Source of the DNA: Paraburkholderia sediminicola
Lineage (GTDB): Bacteria > Pseudomonadota > Gammaproteobacteria > Burkholderiales > Burkholderiaceae
Reading direction: 5' to 3'
Assembly (NCBI RefSeq): GCF_902859805.1
Contig: NZ_CADIKC010000005.1
Location: 310,001 to 374,000 of the forward strand
DNA: 64,000 nt
Part shown: positions 8,569-17,500 of the stretch, in pieces
Position numbering within the stretch: the stretch's first letter is position 1
Layout: each line of letters starts with the position of its first letter
Position numbers and translations under genes: made by a program
The notes under the pieces: model-generated
What the model saw: only the letters and a program-made list of their open reading frames with translations
Told to the model about the DNA's origin: nothing
Databases searched by the model: none

Positions 8569-9456
8569 TCAACTGAAGAGATGCATCAAGGCCGTGCGTG
8601 CATTGCTGACGCGTTCGCTTTCGCCGACTCGCCCCGGCAACAGATGAAACTCGACAGCGGGCAATGCGGGCAACCCGACGCTCGGGGGACACGCCACCAG
8701 GCCCCCGCCGATCGACGATTCGTTCAGGCAGGAAATGCCCAGCCCGGCCTTCAGCGCGAGTTGCAACCCAGCCACCCCTGAGGCCGAATGCGACACCAGA
8801 TACGGCACCTTGTGCTCATCGAGAAGCTTCACGACAAAGCGCTGCAACTGACAACTCGACGGCAGCAACACCAATGAATAAGGCGTGGCCGGCCGTGGAC
8901 TGGCATCGGCTGCGCAGACCCATAGCAGTTTCTCACGCCGCACCACGGTGCTTTGCGCGCCGCCGCGCCGGTTGCTGGAGCGTGTGCTTGCGGTGACGAG
9001 CCGCAACGAAAGGCCAATGTCGTACGACGCATCGTCGCCGGCGCTGCTATCGATCACGGCGCTCGGCTGCACGGTGACATGCAGTTTCAGCCGCGGATGC
9101 TGTTCCGAGAACGTCTTGAGAATGCGCGCGATGTCGAGCGGACGGTAGTAGTCCGTGATGGCGATGCGCAGTTCTCCGTCGAGCGAGCGGCCTTGCAGGT
9201 CCTCGAACGCCGCCTCGCTCATGGCGATGATGCGGCGCGCGTGATCAAGCAGGCGGCTGCCGGCCGGCGTGGCGGTCACGCCCTGCTTGCTACGCACGAA
9301 GAGCGGCTGCCCGGCGCGCTCCTCGAGTTTCTTCAGCTGCTCGCTCACTGACGACTGCGACAGGAACACGCGCTCGGCGCCCGCTGAAACGCTGCCCGAT
9401 TCGGCGACGGCGACGAAGGTGCGCAGTTGCGTCAGGTCAAATCCGCGTTGGCTCAT
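8569..9456 (-). CDS. LysR-type transcriptional regulator
   Basis: 295 residues. N-terminal winged helix-turn-helix (about residues 8-67; GSVSAGAERVFLSQSSVSEQ) followed by the LysR substrate-binding domain. The start at 9456 (MSQRGFDLTQLRTF) puts the HTH at the usual distance from the N-terminus; a start at 9537 would add 27 atypical residues. It diverges from the MFS transporter gene at 9555 with under 100 bases between them, the standard arrangement for a LysR regulator and its target, so it probably controls that transporter. Effector unknown. Confidence 0.93.
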   Translation of the reverse strand: MSQRGFDLTQLRTFVAVAESGSVSAGAERVFLSQSSVSEQLKKLEERAGQPLFVRSKQGVTATPAGSRLLDHARRIIAMSEAAFEDLQGRSLDGELRIAITDYYRPLDIARILKTFSEQHPRLKLHVTVQPSAVIDSSAGDDASYDIGLSLRLVTASTRSSNRRGGAQSTVVRREKLLWVCAADASPRPATPYSLVLLPSSCQLQRFVVKLLDEHKVPYLVSHSASGVAGLQLALKAGLGISCLNESSIGGGLVACPPSVGLPALPAVEFHLLPGRVGESERVSNARTALMHLFS

Positions 9457-9554
9457 GATTCGGTATATCCGATGGAAGTCATCTGATTTTCCGGCTTTTC
9501 CGATGGTTTGCCCAGCCGTAGGATACCTCCAATTCATTCATTGCGGAGGCTGTC

Positions 9555-10883
9555 ATGGGAAACGATTCGATTGCAGTCGTACGGGTGCCGGGCGAACGTA
9601 CCGCGAGCCATCGGTGGAAGGTGCTGGGCGTCGGCTTTGCGGCGAACGCGAGTTTTTCGGCCGCTTTCTCGGGGATTCCGACTACGGCCGTGTTTTTGCG
9701 GTCGGGTTATCACCTCGGCAATGACGGGCTCGGACTGGTGCTCGGCATGCTCGGATTGGGCATCGCGGTCAGCGAATTACCATGGGGCCTCCTGACCGAC
9801 CGTTGGGGCGATCGCCGCGTGCTGTTGCTCGGACTTCTTTCGACTGCCGCGGCGCTGGCCGCGCTGGCACTGTTCGTGGTGCCGTCCGGCGGACATGTGC
9901 CGGGCATGGCGACGCTCGCACTCGGCCTGCTGCTCGTCGGCCTGCTTGGGGGCAGCGTCAACGGGTCGAGTGGCCGTGCGGTGATGGCCTGGTTTCGTGA
10001 AGGTGAGCGCGGCCTCGCGATGAGCATTCGGCAGACCGCGGTGCCGGCCGGCGGAGGCCTGGGTGCGCTGATCTTGCCGGCGCTTGCCTCGAGATTCGGC
10101 TTTGCCAGCGCGTACACCGTGCTGGCGCTTGCGTGCGCGATTACCGCTGTGTTCGCATGGTGGTGGTTGCACGAGCCTTCGCACGCCGAAGGGAACAGTG
10201 TGGGTACGGCTCGCAACGCTGCGGTTGCGGGGACAGGAGCAGGCGTGGTGCCGGCGAAGGTCTCGCCGCTGCACGACATCGGCATCTGGCGCGTGGCGCT
10301 CGGCGCCGGCGCGTTGTGCGTGCCGCAGATTGCCATCGTGACATTCGGGACCGTCTTCCTGCACGACTTCGGCCGCGCCGGCGTGCTGGCGATCAGTTTG
10401 ACGATGGCGGCCGTGCAAACGGGCGCTGCGATTGCGCGGGTCTGGAGCGGTGCGTGGACCGACCGGCGCGGCAATCGACGCGCTTACATGCGCGCCTGCA
10501 GTGTGCTGACCGCGGTGCTGTTCGCATCGCTTGCGCTGGTGACAGGTCTCGCCGGGATGCATCATACGGCGATGACGGCAGTGGTCGCGCTGATGATCGT
10601 GCTGGGCGGCATAAGCGCATCCGCATGGCACGGCGTTGCTTTCACGGAACTCGCGACCCTCGCGGGGACGAGCCGTGCAGGCACCGCACTCGCGATGGGC
10701 AATACCTGCGTCTTTCTCACGTTGTTCCTGACACCGCTCGCGATTCCGCAGCTGTTGTCGGTGGGTTCGTGGCCGATGGTGTGGGCGGTAGCGAGCGTGT
10801 GCGCCTTGATTGCGCTGCCGGTATTCCCTCGCGTAGCTCGCGTTAGCAAGCTGACGGTGGCACGCGTGTGTGATGCCACGTGA
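9555..10883 (+). CDS. MFS transporter
   Basis: 442 residues, about 12 membrane helices with a central cytoplasmic loop near residues 210-235. The loop 2-3 signature of the major facilitator superfamily is present (GLLTDRWGDRRVLLLG). A good ribosome site (GGAGG) precedes ATG 9555. It would move a small solute across the inner membrane; direction and substrate cannot be read from the sequence. The divergent LysR gene probably regulates it. Confidence 0.92.
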   Translation: MGNDSIAVVRVPGERTASHRWKVLGVGFAANASFSAAFSGIPTTAVFLRSGYHLGNDGLGLVLGMLGLGIAVSELPWGLLTDRWGDRRVLLLGLLSTAAALAALALFVVPSGGHVPGMATLALGLLLVGLLGGSVNGSSGRAVMAWFREGERGLAMSIRQTAVPAGGGLGALILPALASRFGFASAYTVLALACAITAVFAWWWLHEPSHAEGNSVGTARNAAVAGTGAGVVPAKVSPLHDIGIWRVALGAGALCVPQIAIVTFGTVFLHDFGRAGVLAISLTMAAVQTGAAIARVWSGAWTDRRGNRRAYMRACSVLTAVLFASLALVTGLAGMHHTAMTAVVALMIVLGGISASAWHGVAFTELATLAGTSRAGTALAMGNTCVFLTLFLTPLAIPQLLSVGSWPMVWAVASVCALIALPVFPRVARVSKLTVARVCDAT

Positions 10884-11237
10884 TCGGGTAACGAGGTTCG
10901 GTGGCGTCGCGCTGCCGGTCACATCGTAGTTTTCCACGCGACGAGAGCGGCGGCGCCCTCGTCGCTACATTGCGTTTCAGAAGGAAACAAACAGAGACGG
11001 CAAAACTCTCGCTTATTCGGTTTGCATAATTGCGCATTCCTGCTTTGATGATTCCGCAATGGACTATCAAATTGTTGGCGGGTTTCAGAGCGCTCCGATT
11101 TTCTCCAGTTTGTAGCAGTGGTTTTATGGCCGCCCCTGGTGTGGCATCCAACGCCACTGAGCCATTAGAGCACGCATGAAGCGAGCGGTATTTCCCCATA
11201 CGTTCGCTGAGCATGCCTACAACAGCAGAGACAAATC
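10884..11237. other. 354-base intergenic region before response-regulator genes
   Basis: No gene seen. A perfect 8-bp inverted repeat, GCGACGAG / CTCGTCGC at 10938-10965 with a 12-base GC-rich loop, lies 55 bases after the MFS stop. It may end that transcript although no T-run follows. The rest (about 10970-11220) is AT-richer and should contain the promoter of the first response regulator. Confidence 0.45.
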
Positions 11238-11894
11238 ATGACCAATATTCGAGTCATTCTTGCGGACGATCATCCGTTCGTTTTGCTTGGCGTTCGAGCC
11301 GCGCTGGAAATGCACGCCGGCGTCGACGTTGTCGGCGAAGCGACTACGCCCACTTCTTTGATCATCCTGTTGGAGAGCACGCCGTGCGATGTGCTCGTCA
11401 CCGATCTGACGATGCCGGAAGCATCCGGCATGGTCGAAGAAGGTCTGGATCTTGTCAGGCGAATCCGATCCACGTGGCCATTGTTGCGCATCGTCGTGAT
11501 GACGGCTCTGACGAACACGGCGATTCTGCGCGCCATCGTGTCAGATGGCGTAGTCAGCGTGCTCAGCAAAATGGAAGCATTGGACGAGCTGTGGCAAGCG
11601 ATCGAGGTGAGCAGGAAGGGTGAGGTATATGTCGGTCGTTCCGTCAGCGAGGCGCTTGCATTGCCTCGGGACGACACGAGCGAGATGTCACCTGCACCGC
11701 GATTGTCCTCGAGACAGGTAGAAGTCTTAAAAATGTTAATACGTGGCCAATCGATCTCCGAGATCGCCGCGGCGCTCGGATGCCATCGACGCACTATCAG
11801 TCGTCAGAAACGCGAAGCAATGGCTAAACTCGGCGTGACCAACTATCCCGGTCTCTTTGCTTATATTCGTGCACATGGTATTTGTGAAATTTGA
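11238..11894 (+). CDS. NarL/BvgA-family response regulator 1
   Basis: 218 residues. Receiver domain (1-120) with acidic pair in LADDHP, phospho-acceptor Asp56 (VTDLTMP), the switch Thr (VVMTAL) and the conserved Lys (LSKME). A LuxR-type HTH follows at about 150-205 (QSISEIAAALGCHRRTISRQ), ending in the AMAKLG element typical of RcsB/BvgA/EvgA proteins. All catalytic positions are intact, so it should be phosphorylated. It is the first of three tandem paralogues followed by an aquaporin and a BvgS-like kinase, which is the likely phosphodonor. Confidence 0.95.
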   Translation: MTNIRVILADDHPFVLLGVRAALEMHAGVDVVGEATTPTSLIILLESTPCDVLVTDLTMPEASGMVEEGLDLVRRIRSTWPLLRIVVMTALTNTAILRAIVSDGVVSVLSKMEALDELWQAIEVSRKGEVYVGRSVSEALALPRDDTSEMSPAPRLSSRQVEVLKMLIRGQSISEIAAALGCHRRTISRQKREAMAKLGVTNYPGLFAYIRAHGICEI

Positions 11895-12044
11895 ATCGCA
11901 TATCTAATCAAACTGTATAGCGAGGTCATTGAGGATTTAAGAGCGATCTTATGTCTATCGGCCAGGATCTGATTAATGATTGTGGCACGGCCAGTTGCTC
12001 CGGAGAGAGCGGCAGGGAATCCAGGTACGGGGGAGAAAAAGACG

Positions 12045-12737
12045 ATGAACGATAAGGTTGAACCAAGTACACCTGTGCGTACCATCATCGCGGACGATCA
12101 TCCACTGGTTCTGTTAGCGATCGAAAATCTGATGATGGGCTATCCGAATATGCAACTCGTCGGCCGTGCTGCCGACGCCACAGAACTGTTCAGAGAAGTC
12201 GATCGTATTCCATGCGACCTCGTTTTCATGGACCTCTACATGCCGGGGGGCTTATGCGGCGACGGACTGGAGGCCGTCAGGCAGTTCAAGGTACGTTATC
12301 CCAAAGTCGCACTCATAGTGCTCACCATGGAAACTCAAGCGGCCGCATTGAGAAAGGTCATCGCGCTCGGTGTCGATGGGCTGATCAGCAAACGTGACCG
12401 GATCGATCTGCTTCACGTGGCAGCTGTCACGGCGCTGGCTCGGGAGTGCTACCTTGGGCCGGCGGTGCGGGCGCTGATTGCAGATGCAACGGTCGCGCAG
12501 CGGCTCGACTTTGTCCGGCAAATGTTGTCGCGCCGCGAACTGGAAGTGTTCACACAGTACGCTGCAGGGCTTGGTGTAACTGAGATCGCCTCGCGCTTCG
12601 GGCGAAGCGTCAAGACCATCAGCGCTCAGAAATGTACTGCGATGCGCAAGCTGAATCTGCATTGCGATGCGGAGTTGTTCCGCTTCGCTGTCGAGCACGG
12701 CGTGATAACTGAAGATTGCCTGAAAAACCGGCGCTAG
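12045..12737 (+). CDS. NarL/BvgA-family response regulator 2
   Basis: 230 residues from ATG 12045, preceded by GGGGGAG; an upstream in-frame start at 11976 has no comparable ribosome site. Receiver with IADDHP, Asp63 (FMDLYMP), Thr (IVLTME) and Lys (ISKRD), then a LuxR HTH (VTEIASRFGRSVKTISAQ) and AMRKL. The recognition helix differs from both neighbours (SVKTISAQK here; HRRTISRQK in number 1; SGKTISTQK in number 3). DNA targets may therefore overlap only partly. Separated by 150 bases from regulator 1 and 111 from regulator 3, enough for separate promoters. Confidence 0.95.
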   Translation: MNDKVEPSTPVRTIIADDHPLVLLAIENLMMGYPNMQLVGRAADATELFREVDRIPCDLVFMDLYMPGGLCGDGLEAVRQFKVRYPKVALIVLTMETQAAALRKVIALGVDGLISKRDRIDLLHVAAVTALARECYLGPAVRALIADATVAQRLDFVRQMLSRRELEVFTQYAAGLGVTEIASRFGRSVKTISAQKCTAMRKLNLHCDAELFRFAVEHGVITEDCLKNRR

Positions 12738-12848
12738 GCCGACGAGACGTCATGCCGGTCCGATGGCATGGCGAACAGAAGATGTACTTGGCACATCCCG
12801 GGGATGCACATCGCGTGCAGGGAGTGCAAGTCGATAAGACAACAAAAA

Positions 12849-13493
12849 ATGACACAAAAGATCCGCGTCATCGTGGCCGACGATCACGATTGTGTTCGTC
12901 TTGGCGTGATGCGTCTGCTGCAAGCGGCGCCCCACATCGAGATAGTCGGCGAGGCGCCTGATACCCAAACGCTGGCCGAATTACTCGACGCCCACGCGTG
13001 CGACGTCGTCGTATCGGATATCGGCATGCCAGGCATTGACGGTGCCAGCAACGTCGTGTCTTTCCTGCGCCGCCTGTTCCGAGCCCGGCCGCCTCCCTGT
13101 GTCGTCGTGTTGACGATGATCTGCCATGCGCAGCTGCTGTCAGGCTTATTGCACCTCGGCGTGACCGGAATCGTCGACAAGCGAGATACCGCCGCGGCGT
13201 TGATCGAGGCGATCGAGGCAGCGGTTAGCGGCCGTGTTTATCTGTCTGATCAGGCGCGTGTCGCGATAGACGCATCCGATGCGCCGCCGCAGCCGCGCGC
13301 GGGCGTACTAAGCGCGCGCGAATGGGAGGTCTTTCAGCTTTATGTCCAAGGTCTGGCCGTCCACGAAATCGCAACACGTCTGCAGCGCAGCGGCAAGACC
13401 ATCAGTACGCAAAAGCGTAGCGCGATGCGCAAGCTCGGTCTCGAGACAGAAAACGACCTCATTGGGTACGCGAGACAGATCGGGTTGGCCTGA
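12849..13493 (+). CDS. NarL/BvgA-family response regulator 3
   Basis: 214 residues from ATG 12849. Receiver with VADDHD, Asp57 (VSDIGMPG), Thr (VVLTMI) and Lys (VDKRD); the usual Pro after the acidic pair is replaced (DDHD instead of DDHP). LuxR HTH with VHEIATRLQRSGKTIST and AMRKLG. Third of the tandem set; the aquaporin and hybrid kinase follow on the same strand. The start upstream at 12768 would add 27 residues without a ribosome site and was rejected. Confidence 0.95.
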   Translation: MTQKIRVIVADDHDCVRLGVMRLLQAAPHIEIVGEAPDTQTLAELLDAHACDVVVSDIGMPGIDGASNVVSFLRRLFRARPPPCVVVLTMICHAQLLSGLLHLGVTGIVDKRDTAAALIEAIEAAVSGRVYLSDQARVAIDASDAPPQPRAGVLSAREWEVFQLYVQGLAVHEIATRLQRSGKTISTQKRSAMRKLGLETENDLIGYARQIGLA

Positions 13494-13615
13494 CGCTCAT
13501 GTGAGAGAACTGACCCTCGACCCTCAATATTTCTTAAGAATTTAGGAGTCTTCTGATTGGGTCAGTGACGTTGCCGCTTCATAGTTCTGAATTAGCTGAG
13601 GCTCAAATTCCAACG

Positions 13616-13650
13616 CCCGCTAGGTGAAAGCAATCATTTCACCTGGCGGG
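13616..13650. repeat. 14-bp inverted repeat upstream of the aquaporin gene
   Basis: CCCGCTAGGTGAAA (13616-13629) and TTTCACCTGGCGGG (13637-13650) pair over 14 positions with one mismatch and a 7-base loop. It lies between the last response regulator (stop 13493) and the aquaporin start (13737). No T-run follows, so an operator or mRNA structure fits as well as a terminator. A dimeric HTH regulator, possibly one encoded next to it, could bind such a site. Confidence 0.75.
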
Positions 13651-13736
13651 GCAGTGACGGGCCTGGAAAAATCAGGCAGATGTTTAACGGCTGGCGTGCT
13701 GCGCCATCTGCCGCTCGCAAAAAACTGGGAGGCGGA

Positions 13737-14483
13737 ATGGTAGCGTTAGGCAAGCGGTTGTTGGTCGAGGGAGTCGGGACAGCCTGGGTCGTGTTCATCG
13801 GCTGCGGCAGCATTGTATTGAACGCCGGAGCGGTCCAGCAAGGTTACGGCGTGCTCGAGGTATCCGTTGCATTCGGTCTTGCGCTCGTCACGGCCACCTA
13901 CGCATTCGGCGCCATCTCCGGCGCGCACTTCAACCCGGCCGTCACAATCGGCTTCACGGTCGCGCAACGTTTGCCGGTTCGGGATCTGATGCCCTACATT
14001 GCCGCCCAGCTGCTCGGGGCCATCGCAGCCGCGGCGCTGCTCGCGTACGTGGCAAGCGGCCGCCCCGGCTTCGAACTGACCGCGAGCGAGTTCGCTGCGA
14101 ACGGTTTTGGCGATCATTCTCCGGCCGACTATCAACTTCATTCTGCGCTGGTCGTCGAGTTGGCACTGTCGTTCGCTTTCGTCATGGCGTGCCTGATGGT
14201 GGCCGGCCGGCGAAGGTTGAGGCCGATCGCGCCGCTGGTCGCCGGTGCGTCTCTGATGGTCGTGTACATGGTGTCGATCTCGGTTACTAACGGCTCGATC
14301 AATCCCGCTCGCTCTACCGGGCAGGCGCTGTTCGTCGGCGACTGGGCACTCGACCAGCTTTGGCTGTTCTGGGCGGCACCTTTGCTGGGTGGCGTCGCGG
14401 CCGGTGCGCTGTTTTCCTTTCTCCAGGGCAAGTCCGGCCGGCATACTGTGTCGCTCGCCCACGGGCGAGGCGAAGTCGCGTGA
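13737..14483 (+). CDS. aquaporin (MIP family), AqpZ-like
   Basis: Water or small-solute channel of 248 residues with six membrane helices and both half-helix motifs, NPA at 66-68 (HFNPAVTIG) and 189-191 (INPARST). The start at 13737 follows GGGAGGCGGA and gives the normal N-terminus; an upstream ATG at 13680 would add 19 residues. Aligned by eye with E. coli AqpZ, the aromatic/arginine filter reads Phe46, Tyr177, Gly186, Arg192 instead of Phe, His, Thr, Arg, so selectivity may differ from a pure water channel. Its end overlaps or abuts the kinase gene: the TGA at 14481-14483 overlaps a possible GTG start, suggesting coupled expression. Confidence 0.93.
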   Translation: MVALGKRLLVEGVGTAWVVFIGCGSIVLNAGAVQQGYGVLEVSVAFGLALVTATYAFGAISGAHFNPAVTIGFTVAQRLPVRDLMPYIAAQLLGAIAAAALLAYVASGRPGFELTASEFAANGFGDHSPADYQLHSALVVELALSFAFVMACLMVAGRRRLRPIAPLVAGASLMVVYMVSISVTNGSINPARSTGQALFVGDWALDQLWLFWAAPLLGGVAAGALFSFLQGKSGRHTVSLAHGRGEVA

Positions 14484-14515
14484 GCGCCGCCTGGTTTCAT
14501 TTCATTGCGCTCGCT

Positions 14516-17500
14516 ATGAAACGCCGGCGCGGCATCGCGGTGCGGCGGATGGTCCGACGTGTATCGCAGTGCCTGCTTGTCGTGTTCGCCTTTGCCGTGG
14601 CGCAGATGCAGCCAGCGACAGCCCAGCCTTTTGCCGGTCTATCGCATCCTTCGGTGGGCAGTGCCTTTCCTGCCAAGTTGATCGTCGGCGTTCTGGCCAA
14701 CGGGTGGATGCCTTTCGACGGGCTTCAGGATGGTCAGCTAACCGGTTTGAGCGCCGACTATCTGCGTGCGCTTGTCGGGCCGAACGTAGTCATCGAGTCC
14801 AAGACGTTTCCAGACATGCCGCAACTCTTGGCAGCGGCATGCGCAGGCCACGTCGACCTGGTCATGAGCCTCGCTCGTACACCCGAGCGGGAACACTGCC
14901 TCAGGTTCACTACGCCGTACTTGCGTGCATCCGCATCGGTGGCGGTCCGCCGCGACGGGGACCCGTATGCGAGTGCCGGGCAGCTTGCCGGGGCTCGCCT
15001 CGCAATAGAGAAGGGCTTTGCGCTGGAACGCTCGTTGCGCGAGCGCTTTCCGCGCGCCCAGCTCGAAACTTTCGCGAGCACGCAGGCGGCGCTCCAGGCT
15101 GTCGCGCAAGGCGATGCCGATGCTTATCTCGGTTTTACGCCGGCGGTTCAGTACGCGCTGGCCACTGAGGAATTCCGCGGATTGCGCATCGCTTTCGAGG
15201 AAAGCCGCAGAATCGCCGACCTGCGCTTTGCGGTGCCGCGCAACCGGGCCGAATTGCGCGACCAGTTCGACCGCGCGCTCGCGTCAATGAATCCGGGTGA
15301 CGATACGGCGATTCGCGTGCGCTGGCTATCCGGCAGCTTCGACGCGCAAGCTGCGTCCGCTGCGCGACGTCTCGTGCTGACACGGCAAGAGCAGGCCTGG
15401 CTCCGTTCGCTGCCACCGTTGCAGGTGGGTTTCGATAACGGCTGGCCGCCTTTCAGCTATGTCGACGAGTCCGGCCATCCTGCCGGCATTGCGGCCGACT
15501 ATCTGGACTATCTCAGCCGCACGTTGGGGGTTGTGTTTAACCGCGCTAACACGGCCGACTGGCCTGCGACCATCGGAGCGTTCCAACGCGGCGATCTGGC
15601 GATTCTAGCCACCTCCTTCCGCAACGATCCACGTCTGAAAAACGCGCAGCACACCCGTGCATACGAAACCTATCCGCTCGTAATTGTGGGACGTGAAGAC
15701 GAACCCGCCGCTCGCGCGCTCAACGATTTCGCATCGCGGCGCATTGTGGTCTCGTCGCATACCGCCGGCACGATTCCGCTCGCGCTCGACAAAATTCCAG
15801 CCGCCAACATCACTGTCGCGCCCAGTCTAGACGACGCGCTCAAGATGGTCGAGAACGGCCAGGCAGACGTACTGGTTGGCAATCCGGCCGCCGTCGATGT
15901 CCTGCTCAAGCAACGTTACGCCGGTACGCTCAAGATTCTCGGCACGGTCGGCGAATCCGACGCGCTTGGCTTCTCGGTACGCCCTGATCTCGGTCCGCTC
16001 GCGGGTTTGATCGACCGCGCGTTGCTGGCTATGCCGCCGGTCGAGAAGCAGCGCATCCGGCAGAAGTGGGTGACCGGCAGCACGGGAGAGCAAGGAACAT
16101 GGAGCGTTACTGCGGTGCGCCTTCTGCCGCTGCTGATCGGCATCGGTCTCGTATTGCTGGTTACGTTGCGTGCATATCTGCTGCTGCAACGCGAAGTCAG
16201 GCTGCGCAAACAGACTGAACGCGACCTGGCGCTTCAGTTGAACTTTCAGGAAACCTTGATGGAGATGGTTCCCTATCCGCTCGTCGCTAAAGATCTGGAT
16301 GGGCGCTACATTGCGATCAACCGGGCGTATGAGGAGGCGTGTGGTTTGCGCCGCGAGGCGGTGATCGGACGCATGGCCGTGGACGTCCAGGCATGGGGCG
16401 AAGCCAACAGTCACGTTCTGGATGACCTCACAAGCAAGATGCTGATAGGCGGCGAACCGGCACAGGCGGAACTCCAGTTTGAACGCGGCACGGGCGACCT
16501 ACGGCACGGCCTGTTCTGGACACGGATTTGTCGCAGCAGCGATGGTAAGCCGAGTTGTGTGCTCGGAACGATGGTCGACATTACTGATATCCGGCGTGCT
16601 GAAATGCTCGCGCGCGAAACCGAGCGGCGCCTTTTCGACGTCACTCGCTCGTTGCCGGCCGTCGTATTTCAACTGCGTCGCACCGCAGATGGCGCTTATT
16701 CGCTTCCGTATATCGGCGGCGATACGCGACATCTGCTGGGTGGCGACCACGCCTCGTTGATGAGCCGCGACGAGATCGATTTCGGACGCGTGTGCGAAGA
16801 AGATCGACCTTTCGTGTTAACCGAGCTGGAGCGATCGGCGCGTTGCGAAACGCCGGTGAATATGGAGTTTCGTTTCGATGTCGAGCGTGAACTCAAGTGG
16901 GCTCGCGCGGAACTGGTACCGCGCCGCGAGAAGGATGGCAGCGTTGTGTGGAGCGGCTATTGGGTGGACGCGAGCGTAGAGCACGCGCGGTCCGCGGAGC
17001 TTGCACGAGCGCGCGACGTGGCCGAAGCCGCCTCACGCGCAAAAGATGACTTCGTCGCGATGATGAGTCATGAAATCCGTACGCCGATGAACGGCGTGCT
17101 CGGCCTCGTCGAAGTGCTGGAACTCACGCCGCTCAATGCGGATCAGGGGGAAATGATGAGCATGATCCACGAGTCGGCTGGTGCGCTGCTGCAGATTCTG
17201 GATGACCTTCTCGATTATTCGAAGATCGAAGCAGGTCGGCTGACTATCGAAGCAGAACCCCTCGACATGCGCGAGTTGGTCGATAACGCCGTCGGTTTGC
17301 TCGCTGGCCGCGCCCATGAAAAGGGCTTGAAGGTGCGCGTGGATATCGCGCCCGAAGTTGCCGCCACGCTACGTGGTGACAGCGTGCGACTGCGGCAAAT
17401 TCTGTTCAATCTGCTGGGCAATGCCATCAAGTTTACGCCGGAAGGCGAGGTCGACGTGCAGGTTGAAGTCGTCGATCAGACTAGCCACGCTCAGGTGCTC

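Noticed and set aside
8264..8647. 127-codon plus-strand frame between the cytochrome cluster and LysR
   Set aside because: Overlaps the LysR coding end by about 80 bases, has no ribosome site near its ATG and no recognisable domain.
11976..12044. Upstream start for response regulator 2
   Set aside because: The extra 23 residues have no receiver homology, and a strong GGGGGAG site lies before ATG 12045.
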